Origin: Ephydatia muelleri
Lineage: Eukaryota > Porifera > Demospongiae > Spongillida > Spongillidae
Direction: 5' to 3'
Assembly: GCA_013339895.1 (NCBI GenBank)
Contig: JABACO010000018.1
Location: 1,483,453-1,547,452 of the forward strand
DNA length: 64,000 nt
This document shows, piece after piece, positions 49,281 through 61,520 of this stretch. A program made the translations under genes and the position numbers. The notes beneath the pieces were generated by a model, which did no database searches, was not told where the DNA came from, and worked only from the letters and a program-made list of their open reading frames with translations. Position 1 is the first letter of the stretch. Every line of letters starts with the position of its first letter.

Positions 49281-52200
49281 TCACTGTGAGGGAGTTGATT
49301 TCCCTTTGAGGGTGGTGAACATCTGATGCCCTTCATTGGTCCTGATGGCAAGTATCCCTTCATAGTTCTGCCCACCTTGGGTGGGACAGAAGTAGATCGG
49401 CAACCTGGCACACATCCGATGGCTGAGGGAGGTGGAGGGCAACAGTGCCATTCAATGTACACATAACGAGCAGTTCTGACAACACCTAGTCGCCATTCCC
49501 TGTTAACATTAACATTTAAGTAAATTACGAAGGTCTTCATTTCATCTTGATTTTGTTTTCTTATTCGGATTACATTTATCAAGCAAATAGAAAAGACAGC
49601 CTGGTTGGCTTGGTGCTGCCAATAGTTAATCATCACAATGGTTATGTAATTGTGGCCCATGCTTAGCAAAACACTCAAAGTGCATTGTATCTCCAGCAAG
49701 GTATTACAACAAACGAGCACATCAAATGGCAACTAGTGTGTCACACACGTTTGCACACACAGCCTTACCCAAGGTCAAAATGAAGATGTTCCACAGAGAA
49801 AGGCAGCTGGGGTTTAATGACCTGAAACTGTTGATATAATGTCTTCAAGAAGTTGGAGTCTGAATAGTACGTGCCTACCTTCAAGTCACTGCTCTTGTTC
49901 ACAACGCGTACTTTAACCACGACCCTTTCACCAGGTCTGGTTAGAGGGAACTCAACGCCATTAGTGTCCAAGTAGACACTCATTCTATTCCCAGACTTGG
50001 CAGGCTTTTTTACTTGGGCAGTGTTCAATGCTGATTGAGCAGTGCTATGTGGCTCTTGAGACACCGATGCAGGAATAGCCTGTCAATCAAACGAATGATG
50101 TATGCTACCACAATTGTTACGGTTCTTAATGTACCTATCCTTCTCTACACTGCAGGGCCATATTAAAAGTTTGTGAATTCAATCATTCACTTCCCCCCCC
50201 CCCCCCCCCCCCCCCCCCCCACATTGATATATATATTAACACCTGGCTGCACAGATCAGAATCTATCACTGTTATAGTCATTTTTGCATCGCCTCTATCA
50301 CCAATCAAAATCTCAACAACTCCAGCCCACAATTCCAAACTTATATCTGACCACACATGTAACAACATAGAAAAGGCAGGGAAATAACCAATAACCTTTC
50401 CTCCAAAAGACAATCTTATCTTCGTTGGGTTGCACCTGCCCACAGATACCTGTTGGAGAGTCAACTGTACAGGTCGATTATTCCACAAGCCATCATCACA
50501 ATACATAACTCTGGTATACTGTACACATAATCCCCTCTAGACATGCCCAGCAAACACAGAACAGATGCATTGCATGGATCCACAGATATGACCACACACA
50601 GAGACTACTCACATCCAAGTCCCAAACTTGAGAGAATGAGCCAACCTCTCTTGGTTGAAACATTGCCAACACCTGGCAAAGACAAGAGAGGTCCGTGATG
50701 TACCACTACACACAGACTGGTCAGAGAACCATCAATGTACCTTTGTGTCCCTCTGGGGCAAAATGGTGCCAACCATGTCACGTATCCAGAACACAGCATA
50801 AGAAACTTTGCAAATATCAGTGGCCCCTCCAGAGGTCTGCTTAACAAAAAATATACAAGCAATTGCTATAACAAAAGCCCTACCATAGTTGTACATGTAT
50901 GTACAAAGCTCACATCTCTGTGGAAGGATGATGCTGCTGAACTCAGCCTCCAGTCCATCGGCTGCTGGAATGGATTATGAAGCTCCAAAAACTTCTCTGC
51001 AAACAAATAGAATGAAACGAAATAATTGTATTGTACCTTTTCAAAAAGTGGGTCTACATGTATGTCATGCTGATTTGCTTTTAATGCCATAAGAGCCATA
51101 AAAAAACTCACCGTTTCTCTCCCCCTTGATAAAAGTAATGATACACACTCATTGACCCTTAAGATGCTCAATTTGGGCTGATATATGTTCAACTACATCC
51201 CCTTACCTGAACACTGTCCCACACAGGTGTCATGGAAGGCAACTGATCGTGATGACACCACTGTCAGGAAGTTGGGATCACACGCTGGAGAAGAGTGCAA
51301 TGAAGTTGGCGTGTTGGCCGCCATAGTCAGAGACCACCTAGGTGTACCCTGCAACACCTGGACGTGCACCACCTACACACACAGGACCACAGCACACGTC
51401 AAAAGGTACAGGGCCTTCCCCTCCTCCCTCCTTACCTGTTTCTCAATGCCGCAGTGTACAGTGATGCTCCCAGTCCAAGGCTGAACTAGGGAAGATGCAG
51501 ATACGTTGGTTCCAACAAAGACATGTGATGAATTCCTGTAAATGGAATGACCAAAGACTTAATGTCTTGTGGTCCGTAACAGGGTTAACCCCAAAAATTA
51601 GGGGTTAAACTCGTATATTTTTGAGGTCAAAATTCATAGTTCATTTTCGCAATATGATTACCAATTGTAAGAGCAAACAGCCAATCTATTTGGCACTTAC
51701 CATTTGAGTCAAATTTTTGTGCTAATCAGAGTTAATATATGCACATGCGGACAAAATGTTGAGATACATTATCACTCATATAATATTGCACTAAAAGATA
51801 TTTGTGTTATGAAATGCAGTACATCTCTTAGGCAAAGGTAGATAAACAAACATGGTAATTGGTAATCTTACACTGATAGTTTATTTGTTAGTAATTCAAG
51901 CTTTTACTATTTGGAGTTAACCCCTTAATTGTAGTGGTAAAACCTGGACCCACAGGACATTAATGTGCAATCAGAGGTTGTACCATAGAGGCGTGTACAC
52001 ATATACAGATGCAGAAATTACAGCTAAAAATAATAATAAATAACAGGAATTAATATGATTAAGATAGGAAATACATTTGTACGGGTGCAAGCTTACTCGC
52101 GCAAGGGCTATGGGGAAACAAGTTCATACCAGTGAGGGTTACTCTCTAGATGCATGTATGCATCCCATAGTCAATGACCCATTAGCTACTACAGACAGTC

Positions 52201-55200
52201 ATCACGCTCACCGTGGCTTGATTATACCCTGGTCTGGAGCAACTGTCAAATGGCTGTTTGGCCAGACCACACGATATCTGGTGGAAAGGGAACTGTCAAA
52301 CCAAATGTAAAGTGAACCCATCCCACTCCACATCTCCTCTCACTCCACCCCCCCCCCCTTCCTCCCATCACTGCACCTCAGTGGACTGCCAGAGTGGTTA
52401 TGGATCATCAATTCGTGCTTGTGAGGTACCTCTATGTGTGCAAAATACATGCAAAATGCAGTGGTCACATCTGCGAGTGTGCAAACACGTACATGACACA
52501 ATGGATGATTAATTAGGTCTCACCTCCACCATCCACAGGGGATAGCAACAATGACTTTGGCTCCACACTCCACTCCTTATTAGTGCCCACCCCACTACGG
52601 GGCTCATCCCTCAGAGTGGGCTGGTCTCTAGGGATTGTCCAGGAGGAAAGCGAGGTGGTGGGAGCGATTGTGCTGTGAGGCTGGGAGGGTAGGGAGGGTA
52701 TGGAATCTTGGACACACCCCACGAGTAAGACAGTGATGGTCTGAAGATGGGACTCAAAGAATTTCTCTTCGTTGTCCACCTCGAAGTTGCTTAGCTCCAT
52801 TTCTGCAAGAGAGACCCTGGTTACAACATGTCACTGCTATGACATCAGCCAAAATGATGACAAAATTACCCGCCCCCTGTAAATCAAAAACCAAAGCATA
52901 CCTGCAGTGATGGATTTCTGCTCTGGTAACTGCTTTACAAACATCTTGTTAAACAGGTTGCCCAGCTGCAGGCCTTTGCTCATGGCCCTGTGATGTGGGA
53001 AAACAGATTAAAAGGGTTGGGTCCAGCGAGGCACAACATGTAAGCTACCTCACAAATCTCTCCCTAACAATCTCGTCGCCAGTGAAGAAGACCAACTGGG
53101 CCAGGGAGAACCAGGTGGGGCAGATGGCTTGGGCTCCCCTGTAAAGATAACCACGAGCTCCTATAGGTGTGAGATGATAGGAAGGGGAAAGAGGGGATGG
53201 ATAGTGGAGGGAGGGGAGGGAAGGTGTGGGGTACATGGGGAGTGAAGGGAGGGAAGAGGTGTTGATCAAGGGACATTAAAAGCACCTTTGATGCCTGGGG
53301 AGGTAGGATGAACTCAGCCGGTGAGACAGCAACCTGGCTAGGTGGAAGAGGTGAGGAAGACTCTCCGACTGCAACAAGTGTATGAAAACAAGAAAACTTA
53401 AAGGTTTGGTGAAGGGATGGTTACATAACTTTAAAGTCAATGGCATTAAATAAGATTGCAAAGCCTGAAGACACGTGTGTGTGTGTGTGTATGCAAACAC
53501 ATGCAAAATACTGTATCTGAAACTAAGGACACTGAAATTTATTATACAATGCTTTTTGAAGGCAAATACATAATGGGCACATATACTTAATAGTGAAGTA
53601 AATCTCCAATATGCAACAAGCACTTACACTGCGCAACATATTTGGGGGGTGAAAAACACTTACATACCTGGGTAACAAACACTTACACACTTACATACCT
53701 GGGTAACAAACACTTACACTGTACATACCTGGGTAACAAACACTTACACACCTGGGTAACAAACACTTAAACACTTACATACCTGGGTAGCATAGCACCT
53801 TCACAAATGCAGTTCCCTGTCCTGAGTTGTGCAAGGATATCTTGCTCACACTTCTACTGCCACTCGACACCTGCAGACAGCAGTGATCGAGGCCTCAGTG
53901 CTTGCATTGTGCAGTGCTCACAAAGCCCCATTACAATTTGACCAACAAGAGGCACATAGATATGTTAATCCTTTGTGCTATTTAGCTACAGTACAAATGT
54001 ATGTGCTAAAGGAGTAAACAAGCCGAAACTTCAATTTACACATAACAGCCACAATATACCATCCCATTGGAGACAACTGTCTAACACTTTCAAGATAAAA
54101 ATCGATTACATTTACATAGACACAACCAGAATATATACATACGTGTACCATGCATGTATATGTTTGTCTTTCTCCCTCTCCCTTCAACTGTCCTTCTCAT
54201 CCCCATTCACCCTCCATCCTTCCCTTCTCTCCACTTCTCTCTTCTTCAACTCACCTGTCCGAGGTCCAACAGATACCCTCCTGACGATTTGGGTATATTG
54301 ACCAGCTCCACATCACTGGTGCCTCCATAGCCACATAGAGGGATCTGGTGGGGGTAGCATCACAAGTATCACAAACATATCCCCATCCACTAACACATAT
54401 GTATGTGTACATGTACACTGTACTGTACACATATACACATGCACACACATACATGTACACGTACATACACATAAATGTAATCACACATGGACACACATTC
54501 ACATACAAGTACACAAATGCAAATACATCACACATGTACACACGGTACCTTGAATTTCTTGGAGTGCATTTGGTCGTAGATGTCTAGTGCATTTACAAAG
54601 ACCTTGGCAACAGAAGGGGCAAACACAACATGCAGAGGAAGCTGTTCCTATAAGTGCAAGAAGACGAAGGCAGGCACATCACCAGTAGTGCAGGCCTGAT
54701 ATTGTCAACAAGTAGGCTGACCTCAGGATGGATGGTGATATCTTGGTCAGGTAAGTCCTGAGGAGGGAGAGGGTGGAGAATATGAGAGGGGGGTACAAGA
54801 GAAGAGAGGGGAAAAATTAGGAGGCAGAATTAAATAGAAGGAAGGGTTACATGCCAACCTACATGCAGCTGGAATGCTGACAAGGGGTCTCTCAACGATA
54901 CCCTCAGAGGGACTTCATAAGGAAAGCTGTTCCGAATAACAAGCTTCAGAGGCCTGCATGTAGACACACAACCGAGCATGTAGAACACACCAAATACATT
55001 ACCCCATCCCAGCATAGTACACACTACACGCATTACCCCATCCAGAGATACATGAACTATATCTGCATGACCCGACCCAGCAACAAATCCAATAAAGAAT
55101 CCAACAGAATGGGCAGCTGATGGGCACGTGCTGGTTCCCAGACCAACCTCGAGTCTCCAACGTTCACTCCACCCCAGTACAAGGAGCTCTTGTTGCAGGA

Positions 55201-58200
55201 GAGCAAGCTGTGGTTGAATGTAAGCGAGCAACATGGTACAAGAGTCTATAAGACACACCCTCACCATTTCTCCGCGCTCTGGCTTTCAACAGCTGTGCCA
55301 TGAAGCTTCATCTCATAGTTTGGACCACTTGGATCAATGTACATCATTAACAAGCTGAGAGACACAGAGACATTGGTGCTTCAAAACAAAAACAAAAACA
55401 AAAAACAAAACACTGCATGGTAAAATGACTCACCCTTCATTTGTAGTGAGACCAGTGGGTGGGGCAAACTGTACACTGACTTGGGCCTCCTGTAAGGACC
55501 AAGAAGGTGAAAATACAAACACCTCATTGAGACAGTGGAACTGCAGCTGCTGCAGCAGCCATTACCACTTCACTCTGAAAACATCATTTCAATGCGTAAT
55601 TAATAATTAATAATTTAATACTGCTCATTCAGACCTATGAATGGATGGGACATTCAAGACCTTAGTACAACACCTACTGGCCATGTCACAATTGCAACGT
55701 AGCAATGCAATACTGCTGTCATTTAAGTGACCCTAGATAATGGGTTTGAAATAGGGTGGGGATATGATACATGCATAGATCGTGTTTATTTTTGTGTTAT
55801 GGAAGTGGAGAGGCCTGTATTCTATTGATGTATAAAATTAATAAACTGGCCAAATTAGTCAGCTAAAATGATTTTACTTGAATTTTGTAGATACAGGTAA
55901 ACAAAATGTTTGTAAGTGTAGTTCTAAATATTGCCAAACAGTTTGTAGAATTATAATAGCTGACTGTAATAATGCTGGTCAATTTAAAACTATTATTTAT
56001 ACGTAAGTCATTACATGCCTCTCCATTTCCATAACACATGATCTGTGCGTATATCATATATCCTCATCCTATTTCAAAACCATTAATTTCGTGCATTCAG
56101 CACAAAGATGCAATTGTTAGTCGAGAGTTTGGTCCACCACCCACCTGGTTGACTTCCAAATGGAGCACCTCGGGGTAGACAGAGAAATGGGCAGCCTTCT
56201 CTGAGGTCTTCAGCTTGACCAGTATGGGAACATTGCCAGCATTCTTGAGAGGCACAGCCCTGGTCACTGTACTGCCAGCGAGACAGCTAAGGGACAGAGT
56301 CTGAGAGAGATGAAAAATGGGTGAGGAAGGGAGGAGGAAGGGAAAGGAAGGGGAGGAAGGAAGAGATGATAGGAACATTGTGAGATGCAGTCATTAGTGC
56401 GGCCGTTGTCATGGTAACAGCCTACCATCAGACTTCGGGGGACATGCAGCCTGGCCACGCCTACAGTAGCCTTTATGGGGACACTAAAGAGAGGTCCTGA
56501 GAGGAAGGGAGTTTGCTGCATGATATTTTGCAACCATGCAAACATACACACACACAAACAGTGTGCACACACACATGCACATACATAATGCTTACCTGTT
56601 CCAACACCATCAATCATGCAGTCAACATGAGCGGATATTTCCTCCAGTGGACCAGTGGCTTCGAGCTCTGTGGTGCAGGGCAGATGTCAGACTAGTTACC
56701 AGAGAGACGCAACACACAGCATTGCAACCTTACCTTGGTAATGCTTCTTAGGGGCTTTGAAGGTTACATCGATAGAATTACTATCATCCTTCGCCTGCAC
56801 ACAACAGCAAAGGTTTATGGTGCATAATAAGAGTGCACAACATTTCTGGCATGTCTAAAGATGACATTGGGATTACTATTAACTGTACAGCCAGCTAAGC
56901 CATAAGATACCTCTGCCCCAAAGGGTTAACATGTTAGATGCATCCCACAGCTGACCTTCTTAGGAGGCAAGGTGATGTAGAGAGAGGTACAGCTGGAAGA
57001 TGCACTGGGATGCAACTGGGCTGGAAGAGACTTTGAGCCATCTCCAAATGACAAACACGTTTGGGTGAGGGGTGCCTGCATTGCATGGTGAGTGATAAAG
57101 TGATAGAGGGAGGGAGGGAGGGAGGGAGGGGAGGGAGGGAGGGAGGGAGGGAGGGAGGGAGGGAGGGAGGGAGGGGAGGGAGGGGAGGGAGGGAGGGAGG
57201 GGGGAGGGAGGCAGTGGAGAGAGAGGAAAAAAAAGAGAATAGCAATATAATGGTTTGATACAGTAAAGTGAGAGAGATGTTGAACACTCAAAAATATACA
57301 TTACACAAAAGAAGTTGAAAATGTGTGCCCGGTTCTTTCACCCACATAAACACCCTCACAACCCACCGCCGAGATGACCAGTCCAAGTGAGATATCAGCA
57401 TGCCCGTGGTTGATCAGGCGCAGAGGCAAAGAAGAGGAAGTTCCTGCCAGCACCAGGCCATAATCCAGCAGAGGTGGACCCTGGCCTCTTGTCAGAACCT
57501 GAATAAATAAAATAAAAACTAATAATAATTATATATAAAAGGTGGGGAAATTGGTTTGTGCTAGTTAAAGAACAACCTCAGCTTGGAGTGCTAGCTTTGT
57601 GTGACATTCTCTATGTACCTGGAGTTGTGGTTTCTCAGCAGACGCTTTTATGACGACCTTGGAAGGGCGAACAGTGCTTGAAGCGTCCTCCACAACAAGT
57701 CTGGAGGTCACTGTCAGCTCTCCCCTGTAGGTCCCAGGAAGGAATGGCCGAAAGGTGATCTATATGCATAAGAGAAAGGGTGAGAGACACAAAAACTCTG
57801 CTGAAAATGGTGGGAAGGAATATACTTTAAGTCAACCAACCTTGACTATCTCTGACTTGTGAGGACCAATGAAGCATCTTGGTTGCAATGCAAAGACCTT
57901 ACACTTTTCATCAGCCAAGCACTGTTGAATGAGTTACAGAATAACATCTGCACGCATCGCCATAAAAAATAAACGCAAATCGCTAGACAAACTCTCTCCT
58001 CCTCCTCTCTCCCCTCTCACCTCCACTCCATCCTTACGCAGGGCAGTGAGCTCCAGTGAAGACTGCATCCATCTGTCCCCCTCGTTATTCAGCACCACCT
58101 GGGTGGTCAGGGCACCTCCCACACAGCAGGTGGGGTCAAACGTCACTACCTCCGGACACACCACAGGACAGAGGTCCCGCACGGATCCCTTCACGTCCAC

Positions 58201-61200
58201 TACCACCCCCACAGAGGAGGGGGAGGAGGGGGAGAGGGTGGAGGGAGACGCTGCAAACAGCACGTTCCTGGACTGGTTGTGTGTGTGTGGACTCGTGTGG
58301 CTGACGGGTGTCCTTGCTGTGGACGATTGAGAGCTTGCCTGACCGGATGTGGGGGTACTCTGCTGGGAGTGGGCAGATTTTGGGAACACGGTAGGTGGGG
58401 GGGCAAGGGAGGAGATGGGAGATGTTTGCGTAGCAAGTATTGAGCGGGCAGAGGAGGGTGTGGTCAGTGATGATGGGGGTGTGAACAGAGCCATGGCTGG
58501 TGATGAATGTGGCGTGACGGAAGAGGGCGTGGTCAGTGGTAGATGGGGTGAGGGTGTGGTCAACGGTGGCTGAGGCAGAACAGAAGAGGGCGTGGTCAGT
58601 AACGGGCGCTGTGTGGCCAAAGAGGGTGTGGTCAGTGACGGGTGGGGTGTGACTGTAGAAGGCGTGGTCAGTGATGTGCGGGGTTTGACTAAGGAGGGTG
58701 TGGTCAATGAGGGACGGGGCGAGGCAAACAGGATTGCTGGTAAACTAGCAGACATTGGAAGGGTAGGATGGGACTGCGCTGAGAAGAGAGGCGATTGTGA
58801 TGCAAGTGAAACACTAGGACTCTGAGCTGCTGCTGCAGACGATAAAGAACCCTTGGCAAATAAAGAGCCACGGACTGAGGAAAATGATAAAGAGCCCTGC
58901 ATGGTAGACACAGCTGTGGTCTGTGGCACGGTCGATCCCAGCGTGGCAGAGGAGTGAGGACTCAGATGCGAGGACACATGTACATGGGAGAAGAGGGGAA
59001 GGACAGAGGTCTGCGAATGTCCAGAGGGTGCTGTGGTCACAAGGCTGTGCAACCGTGATGAACTGACACGTTCCTCTGCACCCCCGGCGCGTTCCTCTGT
59101 ACCCCTGCCACGTTCCTCTGCACCCCTGGCACGTTCCTCTGTACCCCTGGTGCGCTCCTCTGTACCCCTGGGACTGGCACTGTGGAGAGAACCACGACTC
59201 GTAGCCTCTTCATCTTGCACGCGCTTCCCCTTGTTGTCATTGGGTCTCACAGAAGGAGGACTCACACCACTGCCCCAGCTCCCTGGGGAGGGAGCACCAT
59301 AGCTCTCTGTCCTTTCCTTACGCTCCAGACTCGTTCTGGGTGTCAATAAACCAGCCTCCGATGCCTTCTTCCTCCCATCAGCATCACTGCGTGGCGAGGG
59401 TTCTAGCACCCGCTTCTCAGAGGACTTGGAGAGGGACGACGAAGGCGACGGCACCGCTTTGGGTCTGGGCCCCCCTGGGGTGGCAGAAACAAGAGTCGCT
59501 GGAGAGGTGGTGAGGCTGTCCCCAGGTGTGGGCGAGGCCAGAGGGGAGTGGCTAGGACTGTTAAGAGGAGAGAAGACGTTGAACGATGCCGTGACGCTTG
59601 TGGTACCCATAGTACGGAAACCAGCCACGATGCCGGCAGAGGTGGAAGAATACAGATGGGGACCAGTCAGTGAGGTGTCAGAGGTAGAGCTGCCCGAGAC
59701 AGGCCTAGCTGGCAGGGATGACCTGGTCAGATAGGTGGGGAGTGACCCAGTAAGATGGCCGCTAGTGGATGGCAATGTGGTGACCAGCAAGGAGGCGGGG
59801 CCACATACTGTGGGCGGAGCAAAGGACAAAGGTGGCGGCACCACAAAAGATGAGGGTGTGGCCACATGTGGGGCAGTGGGTCCTACCGATGACGAGGGTG
59901 GAGTAGCGGCTATGGTGTAAGAGAGCGCAGTCCTTGAGGCAGACAGGGAAGGCTTTTCAAGGGAGGATGGCGTTGTGCTTGCACTGGTGCCAAGAGGCAG
60001 GGAGGTGTGGGCCGAGGAGGGAGGGGGAGGTTTCTTCAGGCTGGCCAGGAAGGACTCACTTGGTTCCAGGATTGCCTTCAGCTGGGACAGCTTTCTTCTC
60101 TCATCGCTACCCTTGGCACCACTGTGTGCACTGGTTCCTGGCTGTGTCCCTGTCACCAGTGATGAGCTCACAGTAGCAGGCACCAGAGGTGTCCCAGCCA
60201 GTGATGAGCTCACAGTAGCAGGCACCAGAGGTGTCCCAGCCAGTGATGAGCTCCCAGTAGCAGGCACCAGAGGTGTCCCAGCCAGTGATGAGCTCACAGT
60301 AGCAGGCATCAGAGGTGTCCCAGCCAGTGATGAGCTCACAGTAGCAGGCACCAGAGGTGTCCCAGCCAGTGATGAGCTCACAGTAGCAGGCACCAGAGGT
60401 GTCCCAGCCAGTGATGAGCTCCCAGTAGCAGGCATCAGAGGTGTCCCAGCCAGTGATGAGCTCACAGTAGCAGGCACCAGAGGTGTCCCAGCCAGTGATG
60501 AGCTCACAGTAGCAGGCATCAGAGGTGTCCCAGCCAGTGATGAGCTCCCAGTAGCAGGCAACAGAGGTGTCCCAACCAGCGATGAGCTCACAGTAGCAGG
60601 CACCAGGGGTGTCCCAGATACAGTTCTGCTTCCTTGGGGTGCACAAGACGACGCAACAAACTCCACAGAGCCAGCAAGGCTCGATACAACAGGCAAAGGC
60701 ACTGAAACTGCCACAGTTGCAGGTGTTGGCCCCATAGTAAGGGGTTGGGTTTTCCTCTGGTCCTTGAATGAGGGGTAAGCAGTGGACCAAGTGGAAGGTC
60801 CATGCCTGCCTGGAGTGTCCCCAATAGGAGGGAAGGGTCGCGTTCTAAGGGCCGTGTTTGCCGTCATGTCAAACACTGCAGTCAGGTGGGCCTGGGGAGG
60901 AGTTGAAGGACTGCCCAGCCCACTGAAACCCGGAGAGAGGCTCAGCGTGGACAGCTCAGGGGGGTCCAGGGTCACATCCCCTCCGCTCCCCCCTCCAGTC
61001 AGGAGGTGTGCAGTGGTACGTGGCTTGTCAGCCACAAAGGTGACAGCTGTAGTGGGAGCCTTAGAGCCACCAACCCTTTTCATATCCGATGCGGTAATGG
61101 TTGCAGTGGTGGCTGGAGCCACGGGGCGTGCTGTGCTCTCAAACGCCCTCCTACGGCCATGCAAGGGAGAAGAGCTGGTTCGCAGCGAGCTGTCCCTTAG

Positions 61201-61460
61201 GTCCAGCTTAGGGAGTTGGAATTGGACGGAAAATGGGGTGTGCGTGGTGACTACTGGAGTCAGCTCGACCCCGTGGGATGGCGCCATGGGGGTCTGGCCG
61301 TGCTCAGTGTCCCCCCCCTTGTCCTCCTCCTCGGCCAAAAGGGTGGAGTCCATACTGGGCTGCTCATTGAGCCCCAAGCCGGATAGACTGTCATTGTGGT
61401 TTGATGTAGGGCTTATGATACGGCGGCCTTTCGTGTCAGAGAACATCGGCTGGTAACAAC

Positions 61461-61520
<60 letters not shown>

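Larger units (their letters stand above)
39580..61375. repeat. Right arm of a large inverted duplication
   Basis: A 21.8-kb reverse-complement partner of 13365-38523. It starts directly at the end of the 1000-N gap. Beyond 61375 the sequence has no partner, because the left copy stops at its own gap; the CEP192 gene simply continues there. Low divergence and an exact empty transposon site suggest the other haplotype of the same locus. Confidence 0.97.
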
